64,000 nt of DNA, taken from SSF14 sp046331245. Lineage in GTDB: Bacteria; Actinomycetota; Acidimicrobiia; Acidimicrobiales; Microtrichaceae. Within the stretch, counting starts at the first letter, position 1. Each line of letters opens with the position of its first letter. The position numbers and the translations under genes were made by a program. The stretch is from NCBI GenBank assembly GCA_046331245.1, contig JAXLRH010000004.1:248001-312000 (forward strand). The letters run 5' to 3'. This document shows, one piece after another, positions 8,665-15,703 of the stretch. The notes beneath the pieces were generated by a model. The model ran no database searches. It had not been told where the DNA came from and saw only the letters and a list, made by a program, of their open reading frames with translations.

Positions 8665-9843
8665 CTACTGGAGCAGGCGGAGGACCGTCTGCGGGAGCTG
8701 GTTGGCCTGGGCCAACATCGCGGTGCCGGCCTGGAGGAGCACCTGGTGACGGGTGAACTGCGTCATCTCCGACGCCATGTCCGTGTCACGGATGCGGGAC
8801 TCCGACGCCGAGAGGTTCTCGGTCGTGACCTGCAGGTTGTTGATGGTGGACTCGAAGCGGTTCTGGATGGCGCCGAGGTTGCCTCGGGTCGTCGAAACGC
8901 TGCTGATCGCCGAGTCGAGGGCCGTGATGGCACCCGAGGCGTTGTTCACCAGGTCGAGGCCGTTCACACCGAGGCCGGTGGTCGACACGCTGGCCAGCGC
9001 CACGGCGATGGTGTCGCCGGAGTTCGCGCCGACCTGGAACGTGCCACCCGTGCCGGAGGCAGCGGTGATCGCACCGGTCATGTTCAACGTGGCCAGCGGC
9101 GTGTTGGTGCCGTCAGCGAGGGTGAACGTCTGGGTGTTGGCCAGCTGCGCCTTGAGGCTCAGCGAGAAGCCGGCGCCGACGGTGGTCGAGTCGACCGTGA
9201 CGGCGTTGGCCTGTGCCTGGGTGTAGGTACCGCCGCTGGTGAGAGCGGTGCGGATGGCATTCTGCATGTGCGAAGCCAGCTGAGCGCCGGTGTAGGTGCC
9301 CGCCGTCAGGGTGACGGTCTTGGCGCCGACGCCGTTCACGTTGATCGTGAACGTCGGGGAACCGGCAAGGGTGACCGTGCCGGTGGCGTTGAAGCCGGTC
9401 TTCGTCGCAGCGGTCACACCGAACGTGCCGTCGAGCAGGGCCTGCTGGCCGAACTTGGTGGACGACGAGATGCGGTCGATCTCAGCGGAGAGCTGGGTGA
9501 CCTCGGCGTTGGCTGCGGTACGTGCGTTGCTGTCGTTGGTGCCGGTGTTGGCAGCCTGGACCGAGAGGTCACGCATGCGGTTGAGCATGGAGTGGATCTC
9601 GTTGAGTGCGCCTTCCGCCGTCTGCACGACACTGATGCCGTCCTGAGCGTTGCGGGTCGCCTGCTGGAGGCCCGACACCTGGGCACGCAGGCCCTGGCTG
9701 ATGACGAGGCCCGAAGCGTCGTCGGCCGCACGGTTGATGCGGAAGCCCGAGGAGAGCTTCTCGAGGGACTTGCCCATCTCCGTGTTGGTGTTGGAAAGGT
9801 TCCGCCAGGCGTTGAGCGCCTCGATGTTCTGGTTGATACGCAT
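8665..9843 (-). CDS. fliC: Flagellin FliC
   Basis: The filament subunit, 392 residues. The N-terminal D0/D1 segment reads MRINQNIEALNAWRNLSNTN, then EKLSSGFRINRAADDASGL. The C-terminal D1/D0 segment includes NLGAIQNRFESTINNL and ends ANQLPQTVLRLLQ. The middle (about residues 140-290) is Thr/Ala-rich and includes a flagellin-IN-like stretch (FTINVNGVGAKTVTLTAGTY). The start at 9843 is set by the family N-terminus and by GGAGG 7 nt upstream; the frame extends 19 codons further, but that part is leader. It has its own sigma-28 type promoter and a CsrA-type leader hairpin, listed separately. Confidence 0.97.
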   Translation of the reverse strand: MRINQNIEALNAWRNLSNTNTEMGKSLEKLSSGFRINRAADDASGLVISQGLRAQVSGLQQATRNAQDGISVVQTAEGALNEIHSMLNRMRDLSVQAANTGTNDSNARTAANAEVTQLSAEIDRISSSTKFGQQALLDGTFGVTAATKTGFNATGTVTLAGSPTFTINVNGVGAKTVTLTAGTYTGAQLASHMQNAIRTALTSGGTYTQAQANAVTVDSTTVGAGFSLSLKAQLANTQTFTLADGTNTPLATLNMTGAITAASGTGGTFQVGANSGDTIAVALASVSTTGLGVNGLDLVNNASGAITALDSAISSVSTTRGNLGAIQNRFESTINNLQVTTENLSASESRIRDTDMASEMTQFTRHQVLLQAGTAMLAQANQLPQTVLRLLQ

Positions 9844-9849
9844 TGAATC

Positions 9850-9890
9850 CTCCGTGATGAATGCTGATCGGACGACTCCCGTCCTGGGAG
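9850..9890 (-). promoter_or_regulatory. Predicted CsrA-binding sites in the fliC leader
   Basis: On the minus strand CTCCC-AGGAC-GGGAG (9890-9876) is a perfect 5-bp stem with GGA in the loop, the classic CsrA target. A second GGA-rich site (ACGGAGG) is the Shine-Dalgarno about 30 nt downstream. Two GGA sites, one in a hairpin and one at the ribosome site, match the layout known from the Bacillus subtilis hag leader. csrA and fliW are in this same window. Confidence 0.7.
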
Positions 9891-9923
9891 CCCCCGCCAC
9901 TCCTGGGAGGAGCGACCTCGTAG

Positions 9924-9950
9924 TTATCGACGCTGCGCGGAATACCTTGA
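9924..9950 (-). promoter_or_regulatory. Sigma-28 (FliA) type promoter for fliC
   Basis: TCAAGGTA (9950-9943), exactly 11 nt, then GTCGATAA (9931-9924) matches the consensus TAAAGTTT-N11-GCCGATAA, with seven of eight matches in the minus-10 element. Transcription would begin near 9916, giving a leader of about 73 nt that includes the CsrA-type hairpin. Confidence 0.75.
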
Positions 9951-10044
9951 GCGGTTTCTTCGGGAGGGAGCCATCCGGCCCAGATCAATGTTCGGTCGCG
10001 TGGGTCGACCTGCGGGTCCCTGTGTGGTCCTCACCTCATATGTC

Positions 10045-10071
10045 TCAGGTTTTCGGCGGGCGTGCCGATGA
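10045..10071 (+). promoter_or_regulatory. Sigma-28 (FliA) type promoter for flgN-flgK-flgL
   Basis: TCAGGTTT (10045-10052), exactly 11 nt, then GCCGATGA (10064-10071) matches the consensus at six of eight and seven of eight positions. The flgN ATG at 10079 lies 7 nt after the minus-10 element, so the transcript would be essentially leaderless. Confidence 0.7.
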
Positions 10072-10078
10072 CAAGCGC

Positions 10079-10615
10079 ATGACCGTGCTCCCTGCCGCCG
10101 CATCGTCCGCGACCAGCCTCGAGGATCTCCTCGGCGAGCTCTCGCGGACGCTGTGGAACCAGCGGGCGCTGATCGAGGTGCTGCAGTACCGCCTCGAGGT
10201 GCAGCAGCTCATCTGCATCAACGACCGTGCGCACCGCCTCCAGATGGCGGTGGACGAGGTCGAGGCGGCGCTGGACGACATCCGTCGCAGCGAGCGGGCC
10301 CGCGATCAGATCGTGGCGCGGTGCGCGTCGACCCTCGGCGCCGATGCCGGTATCTCGCTCGTCGAGCTCTGCGGCCGCGTGCCCGAGCCGTGGGACGCGG
10401 TGCTCGCCGAGCACCAGGCGGCGCTGCTCGCGCTGGTCAACGGCACCGAGCGTCTCGCGGCGACCAACCGCGAGCTCGTGGTGCGCGGCGCCAACGACAC
10501 CCGGGCGCTGCTCGACGCCGTGGCGGGCAACCGTCCCGACACCTCCTACCGTGCCACCGGCTCGGCCGGTGCCCGCGGCCTCACCCCGCCCACGATGCTG
10601 GATCGCCGAGCGTGA
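10079..10615 (+). CDS. flgN: Flagellar hook-filament junction chaperone FlgN-like
   Basis: FlgN chaperones FlgK and FlgL to the export gate. The protein from the ATG at 10079 has 178 residues and is almost wholly helical, with SLEDLLGELSRTLWNQRALIEVLQYRLEVQQLI at the N-terminus. Pfam FlgN proteins share a Trp/Leu-rich first helix of this kind. It sits 1 nt before flgK, the usual place for flgN. An upstream in-frame ATG at 10040 lies inside the sigma-28 promoter, so 10079 is preferred. The function is inferred from position and the helical pattern, because FlgN sequences diverge widely. Confidence 0.8.
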   Translation: MTVLPAAASSATSLEDLLGELSRTLWNQRALIEVLQYRLEVQQLICINDRAHRLQMAVDEVEAALDDIRRSERARDQIVARCASTLGADAGISLVELCGRVPEPWDAVLAEHQAALLALVNGTERLAATNRELVVRGANDTRALLDAVAGNRPDTSYRATGSAGARGLTPPTMLDRRA

Positions 10616-10616
10616 C

Positions 10617-12035
10617 ATGAGCAGCTTCTCCGGTCTCAACACCGCGCTGTCGGGCCTGATCGCCCACAAGCGGTCGATCGACGTCATCGGTCAGAACATC
10701 GCGAACGTCAACTCGCCCGGCTACACCCGCCGGTCGGTGCTGCTCGAGCCGAGCAACGGCCAGCAGATCTCGTCGCGGTACGACACCGGCTTCAACTGGA
10801 ACAACCTCGGCGTCACCGTCGCGAGCGTGAACCGCATCCGCGACGCGTTCCTCGACGTGCGGGCACGCAGCGAGGCGGCGAAGAGCGCGTCGGCCGGACA
10901 GGTCGAGGGAACGCTGAGCGGTCTCGAGGGCGTGTTCCCCGAGCCGAGCGACACGGCGCTGGGTGGTCAGCTCGCCGCCTTCTGGAACGCGTTCGCCGAC
11001 GCCGCGAACAACCCGACGAGCCTCCCGGCGCGTGCCGCGGTGCTCGCGCAGGCGTCGACGCTGGTGTCCACGTTCGCCAAGGCGTCGGCGAGCCTCACCG
11101 GCATGCACGCCGACATCTCGACGCAGGCGACGATGACCGTCGACCAGGTGAACACGGTGTCGAAGCAGGTCGCCGACCTCAACGCCCAGATCCGCGCCGC
11201 CAACGTCGCCGGCATGGACACCGGCGACCTCGAGGACAAGCGCGACAACCTCATCGACCAGCTGACGTCGGCGGTCGGGGCCACCACCCGCGCCGGCGAC
11301 TACCACCAGGTGGACGTGATGCTCGGCGGCAGCCCGCTCGTGAGCGGTTCGCACACCGAGAAGATCGAGCTCGCGCAGACCGGCCCGCTGGCCCCGCCGT
11401 TGAACACGCTGGCCGTGCAGAACAACCGCCTGCAGTGGCAGCGTGACGGCTATCCCGTCGACGCCGTCGGCGGCACGGTCGGCGGCATGCTGCAGTCGCT
11501 CAACGACATCGTCCCGCGCTACATGTCGTCGCTCGACTCGGTGGCATCCAGCGTCGTCACCGCGGTCAACACGCTGCACCAGGGCGGGCAGGGCCAGAAC
11601 GCCACCCTCGACGTGGGGCTCAACTTCTTCGATCCCGCCGGCGTGACCGCCTCGACGATGGCCATCTCGACCGACGTCGCCGGCCAGCCCTCGCGGATCG
11701 CCCTCGGCAGCCTCGGCTCCGGCGGGCTCGACGGCACGGTGGGCCACGCGCTCGCCGCCATCGGGGACTCGCTGACCGGGCCCGGCGCGCTCTACCGGTC
11801 GATGATCGGGCGACTCGGCGTCGAGGCCGGGGCGGCCAGCGACCGTGCCGACCTCCAGGCCCGGTTCGCCACCGAGGCCGACAACGAACGCATCAACACC
11901 AGCGGCGTGAACCTCGACGAGGAGATGACCAATCTCGTGATGAGCCAACGTGCGTACGAATCGTCGGCGCGACTGCTGACGACGGTCGACTCGATGCTGG
12001 ACACGCTGATCAACCGCACCGGGGTGACGCGATGA
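10617..12035 (+). CDS. flgK: Flagellar hook-associated protein FlgK (HAP1)
   Basis: FlgK joins the hook to the filament. The protein has 472 residues. The N-terminal SSFSGLNTALSGLIAHKRSID, then IGQNIANVNSPGYTRR, carries the rod/hook/HAP signature. The central coiled part includes MTVDQVNTVSKQVADLNAQI. The C-terminal GVNLDEEMTNLVMSQRAYESSARLLTTVDSMLDTLIN is the conserved D0 helix. It starts 1 nt after the flgN stop and overlaps flgL by 4 nt (ATGA). Confidence 0.95.
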   Translation: MSSFSGLNTALSGLIAHKRSIDVIGQNIANVNSPGYTRRSVLLEPSNGQQISSRYDTGFNWNNLGVTVASVNRIRDAFLDVRARSEAAKSASAGQVEGTLSGLEGVFPEPSDTALGGQLAAFWNAFADAANNPTSLPARAAVLAQASTLVSTFAKASASLTGMHADISTQATMTVDQVNTVSKQVADLNAQIRAANVAGMDTGDLEDKRDNLIDQLTSAVGATTRAGDYHQVDVMLGGSPLVSGSHTEKIELAQTGPLAPPLNTLAVQNNRLQWQRDGYPVDAVGGTVGGMLQSLNDIVPRYMSSLDSVASSVVTAVNTLHQGGQGQNATLDVGLNFFDPAGVTASTMAISTDVAGQPSRIALGSLGSGGLDGTVGHALAAIGDSLTGPGALYRSMIGRLGVEAGAASDRADLQARFATEADNERINTSGVNLDEEMTNLVMSQRAYESSARLLTTVDSMLDTLINRTGVTR

Positions 12036-12934
12036 TGTCACGAGTCGCCACCAACTCCGGGGCCCGGATGATGCTCGGGAACCTGCAGACGACCGGCCGC
12101 AGCCTGATGACGGCGCAGGAGCAGGCCACCACCGGCAAGCGCATCAACCGCATGTCGGACAACCCTGCCGATGCCGTGAACATCCTCGGCCAGAAGGCGG
12201 TGCTCCGCCGGCTCGAGCAGTACGCCCGCAACTCCGACGAGGCGTCGTCGTGGCTCTCGTCGGGCGACGCCGCGCTGTCCAGCGTGAACGATCGCATGGC
12301 CAGCGCCCGAGCTCTCCTCGTGCAGGCGAACTCGGCGGCGTCGGACCCGACGTCGCGCGCCGCGATCGCCGGTCAGATCCGATCGCTCCGCGACTCGCTC
12401 ATCCAGGTGGCGAACACCCAGCGCGACGGCCGCCCGCTCTTCGGTGGCACGGCAGCGGTGTCGGCGGCCTACGACTCGAGCGGCAACTACCTCGGCGACA
12501 ACGGGGCCGTGTCACTTCCCGTCGCCGCCGGTGTGACGCTGCAGGTCAACCAGTCGGGCACCGCGGTCTTCGGCACGCACAACAACACCGACCCGACGTC
12601 GGGCGACGTGTTCCAGCTGCTGACCTCGCTCGCGAACTCCATCGAGGCCGGCGACACCACGGCCATGGGCGCAGGCCTCGGCCAGATCGACACCGCCACC
12701 CAGCGTGTCGCGCTCGCGCAGGTCAACATCGGCAGCCGGTCGAGCCAACTCGAGGACCTCACGAACTCGCTGCAGGACGACCAGGTGCGGGTGAAGCAGG
12801 GCATCAGCGCCAAGGAGGACATCGATCTCGCCGAGACGATCGTCAACCTGAAGACGCAGGAGGCGGCCTATCAGGCGGCCCTCCAGGCGACCGCCAAGGT
12901 CATCCAGCCGACGCTCCTCGATTTCCTGCGCTAG
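12032..12934 (+). CDS. flgL: Flagellar hook-associated protein FlgL (HAP3)
   Basis: FlgL is the second junction protein between hook and filament and is homologous to flagellin. The protein has 300 residues. The N-terminal flagellin-like helix reads LMTAQEQATTGKRINRMSDNPADAVNIL. The C-terminal part ends EDIDLAETIVNLKTQEAAYQAALQATAKVIQPTLLDFL. The start overlaps the flgK stop. The gene ends the flgN-flgK-flgL unit, and a hairpin follows 10 nt after its stop. Confidence 0.94.
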   Translation: MMSRVATNSGARMMLGNLQTTGRSLMTAQEQATTGKRINRMSDNPADAVNILGQKAVLRRLEQYARNSDEASSWLSSGDAALSSVNDRMASARALLVQANSAASDPTSRAAIAGQIRSLRDSLIQVANTQRDGRPLFGGTAAVSAAYDSSGNYLGDNGAVSLPVAAGVTLQVNQSGTAVFGTHNNTDPTSGDVFQLLTSLANSIEAGDTTAMGAGLGQIDTATQRVALAQVNIGSRSSQLEDLTNSLQDDQVRVKQGISAKEDIDLAETIVNLKTQEAAYQAALQATAKVIQPTLLDFLR

Positions 12935-12944
12935 TCGTTGATGG

Positions 12945-12965
12945 CCTCGGCCACCTCCGCCGAGG
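12945..12965 (+). terminator. Hairpin after flgL
   Basis: CCTCGGC / GCCGAGG, a 7-bp perfect stem with a 7-nt loop, lies 10 nt after the flgL stop. No U-run follows. It lies before the convergent membrane-protein gene on the minus strand. Confidence 0.55.
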
Positions 12966-13022
12966 TTCGGCCTCCTTCGTCGGCCTACTCAGGCTTCGGT
13001 ACCTCGGCGGCGATGGCCCCGG

Positions 13023-13475
13023 CTACCTCCGTCGCTTGACGCGGTCGAAGCCAAGGGCACTCGTGATCGCCCACACCACCGCCGAGTAGTGCAGCGGCGA
13101 CAGCGGTTCGGCTGCGGACGAGGCTGAATAGCGCCCGCCCGACACGCAGGGCGCACGGACGTCACCGTCGGCGGTGAGGAACACGAGGCACGTGTTGCGG
13201 CTGTTCCGGTGGATCGGCTCCACGGCGATCCCCACGACGTCGTCGCGGGCGATGGTGGTGCCGCCGATGATGTTGGTGACGCTCACCCGGTCGTCGTCGA
13301 TGCGGACGCCGCACACCAGCAGGCGCCACACGACGACGATCGCGGCCAGCACGGGCGCCGTCGCCACCACCGGTTCCTCGGTGAGCACCTCGGCGACGCC
13401 GACGAGCGCGAGCAGCGGTGCCGCCACGAGCGCGGCGAGGCGCGTCGCCGCCAAGGTCACGAACCGCCCGCCCAT
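13023..13475 (-). CDS. Small membrane protein with PH-like domain
   Basis: A 150-residue protein of unknown role. Two hydrophobic segments occur near the N-terminus (about residues 10-30, LAALVAAPLLALVGVAEVL, and 36-55, VATAPVLAAIVVVWRLLV). They are followed by a soluble part that resembles bacterial PH-like domains (VRIDDDRVSVTNIIGGTTIARDDVVGIAVE). A TAGCAT box 7 nt before the ATG suggests a leaderless transcript. The gene separates the flgL unit from fliR on the opposite strand and may not be flagellar. Confidence 0.75.
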   Translation of the reverse strand: MGGRFVTLAATRLAALVAAPLLALVGVAEVLTEEPVVATAPVLAAIVVVWRLLVCGVRIDDDRVSVTNIIGGTTIARDDVVGIAVEPIHRNSRNTCLVFLTADGDVRAPCVSGGRYSASSAAEPLSPLHYSAVVWAITSALGFDRVKRRR

Positions 13476-13565
13476 GCAGGCGATGCTACGGGCCGCGGCG
13501 GGCCCGCGCCCATACCCCCGTCGAGTGAGCCGTTCGACTCATCAGCGGTGCCGGGCCGCCGATGG

Positions 13566-14342
13566 ATGACGGTCATGCAACTTTCGTTCAACCCTGCGTG
13601 GATGGTGGCGTTCATGTTCGCCACCATCCGTTGCGGCGCCTGGTTGAGCATCGCGCCCCCGTTCCAGGGGGCCGTCCCCGCCAAGATCCGCGCCGGGCTC
13701 TCGATGGCGCTCGGCCTCGCCATGACGCCGCGTCTGATGGCGTCGGGCAAGATGCCGTCGAACGAGACCTGGGGTCTCCTCGTCGGAGCGCTCCACCAGG
13801 CCGTGATCGGTCTCGCGCTCGGCTTCCTCGTCTTCGTCCTGTTTCAGGCCGTCGCCGCGGCCGGCGGCATGATCGACGCGTTCGCCGCGCTCACGTCGGC
13901 ACAGCTGTTCGACCCGTTCTCCAAGACGTCCGCCGGTCCCGTCAGCCGCCTGTACCAGACGCTGGGCACCGCAGTGCTGTTCGTGACCAACGGCCATCTC
14001 ATGCTCATCGCCGGCCTGTCGCGCACGTTCGACCTCGCCCCCGTGAGCGGGTTCCGCATGGACCGGCTCGGGTCGCTCCTCATCCACGACGTGCTCACGT
14101 TCCTCACGGCCGCGCTGCAGATCGCCGCCCCCATCCTCGGCGCCCTGTTCGTCACCGAGATCCTCCTCGGCCTCGCCAGCAGGGCGGCGCCCAAGCTCAA
14201 CATCATGGTGCTCGGCTTCGGCGCCAAGAGCCTCGTGATGTTCATGCTGCTCGGCGCCGCGATCCCGCTCGTCCCGTACGTGACCGCACAGCTGGTGAAG
14301 AACTCGCTGTCGGTGATGCGTCTCCTCGTCAAGGGGGGGTGA
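13566..14342 (+). CDS. fliR: Flagellar biosynthetic protein FliR
   Basis: FliR is an integral subunit of the flagellar export gate. From the ATG at 13566 the protein has 258 residues (255 from a second ATG at 13575). It has six or so hydrophobic segments, including MVAFMFATIRCGAWLSIAP, GLALGFLVFVLFQAVAAAGG and VMFMLLGAAIPLVPYV. The family feature is the GGMIDAFAALTSAQLFDPFS stretch after the third helix. flhB follows 7 nt later. fliP and fliQ, which usually precede fliR, are not here; a PH-like gene on the other strand occupies the upstream side. Confidence 0.93.
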   Translation: MTVMQLSFNPAWMVAFMFATIRCGAWLSIAPPFQGAVPAKIRAGLSMALGLAMTPRLMASGKMPSNETWGLLVGALHQAVIGLALGFLVFVLFQAVAAAGGMIDAFAALTSAQLFDPFSKTSAGPVSRLYQTLGTAVLFVTNGHLMLIAGLSRTFDLAPVSGFRMDRLGSLLIHDVLTFLTAALQIAAPILGALFVTEILLGLASRAAPKLNIMVLGFGAKSLVMFMLLGAAIPLVPYVTAQLVKNSLSVMRLLVKGG

Positions 14343-14349
14343 GGCCGCG

Positions 14350-15594
14350 ATGTCGGGTGACAAGCACAGCAAGACAGAGGCCCCGACCGCCAAGCGGAAG
14401 AAGGAGGCGAGGAAGGACGGTCAGGTCGTCCGGTCCGAGGACCTGGTGACGTGGACGTCCGTCCTCATCGGCACGGTGGTGCTGCCCGGCATGATCGGGC
14501 GCGCCGGCACCGCCGTGCACACGATCCTGCGGATGACGGTGGACATGGCCCACCATCCCGACGAGCGGATGCTGGGCCTCTACGTCGGGCGCTCGTTCGT
14601 GGTGTTCCTGCAGGCGATCCTGCCCGCGATGCTCACCCTCCTGGTGATCGCCGTGCTCGGCAACCTCGCGCAGGTCGGCCTCCTCCTCACGGGCAAGCCG
14701 CTGAAGCCGAAGTTCTCGCGCCTGAGCCCACTCGCCGGCATCAAACGGATGTTCTCGGTGCAGAGCCTCTGGTCGACGCTCACGTCGACGATGAAGCTCG
14801 GCGTCATCCTCGCCGTGGCCTGGACCATGGTGCGGGGCACGGCCGCCGACATCAGCCGGGTGCCGTTCCGTTCGGCGGCCGACGCCGTGTCGGCCACCGG
14901 CGCGACGGCGCTGTCGCTGGTGCGCGCCATCGCCGCGGCAGCGCTCATCGTCGGCATCCTCGACTACGCCTTCCAGCGACGGAAGCTCGCCCGCGACCTC
15001 AAGATGAGCAAGCACGAGATCAAGCAGGAGTCCCGCGAGTCCGACGGTGACCCGCACGTGAAGGGTCGCCAACGGCAGCTGCGGGCGCAGATGTCGCAGA
15101 ACCGCATGCTCGCCGCGATCCCCGACGCCGACGTCATCATCACGAACCCGACCCACTTCGCCATCGCGATCCAGTACCAGCGGAGCCTCGGCGCGCCGCG
15201 GGTGATCGCCCGGGGGGCCGACTCGCTGGCCGCCAAGATCCGTGCCGAGGCGAACTCCGCCGGCGTGCCCCTCGTCGAGGCCAAGCCGCTGGCCCGGGCG
15301 CTCTACGCGGTGTGCCGGGTGGGCGAGGAGATCCCGCCCGAGCTCTACCAGGGCGTTGCCACAGTGCTGGCGTTCCTCCAGCAGGTCAGCGCGAGCCGCC
15401 GGGCGTACGGCGGTGCGATCAACCTCGACGTCCCCGACACCTGGACGCCGAGTGGGGCCGAGCTCGTGCGCGTCCCGCCGGCGCGGCGTCGCATGCTCGA
15501 ACAACAGGCGGCCCAGCGGGCTGCCGAGCAGGCAGGACAACAGGCGGGTCAGGCGACGACTCAACTCCGGCCCGCCGGTGCCGATGGAGCCTGA
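14350..15594 (+). CDS. flhB: Flagellar export switch protein FlhB
   Basis: FlhB is the substrate-specificity switch of the export gate. The protein has 414 residues. The N-terminus is basic (KTEAPTAKRKKEARKDGQVV), followed by four membrane segments and a cytoplasmic domain with the autocleavage motif N266-P-T-H in VIITNPTHFAIAIQY. The tail after about residue 370 is Gln/Ala-rich and longer than usual. It lies between fliR and flhA. Confidence 0.95.
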   Translation: MSGDKHSKTEAPTAKRKKEARKDGQVVRSEDLVTWTSVLIGTVVLPGMIGRAGTAVHTILRMTVDMAHHPDERMLGLYVGRSFVVFLQAILPAMLTLLVIAVLGNLAQVGLLLTGKPLKPKFSRLSPLAGIKRMFSVQSLWSTLTSTMKLGVILAVAWTMVRGTAADISRVPFRSAADAVSATGATALSLVRAIAAAALIVGILDYAFQRRKLARDLKMSKHEIKQESRESDGDPHVKGRQRQLRAQMSQNRMLAAIPDADVIITNPTHFAIAIQYQRSLGAPRVIARGADSLAAKIRAEANSAGVPLVEAKPLARALYAVCRVGEEIPPELYQGVATVLAFLQQVSASRRAYGGAINLDVPDTWTPSGAELVRVPPARRRMLEQQAAQRAAEQAGQQAGQATTQLRPAGADGA

Positions 15595-15703
15595 GGCATT
15601 CACGACGAATGTCGCCACACGGCACGGACGCCGAGTCACCGCCGCCCCGCAGACCTGCGGGACGTCGCGGGGTGACGATCCCGTGACCGTCAAGGAGTTG
15701 TGA

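Noticed and set aside
13558..13565. Sigma-28 minus-10 element (GCCGATGG) before fliR
   Set aside because: No minus-35 match at 11 nt (TCATCAGC there), and the element overlaps the start codon region.
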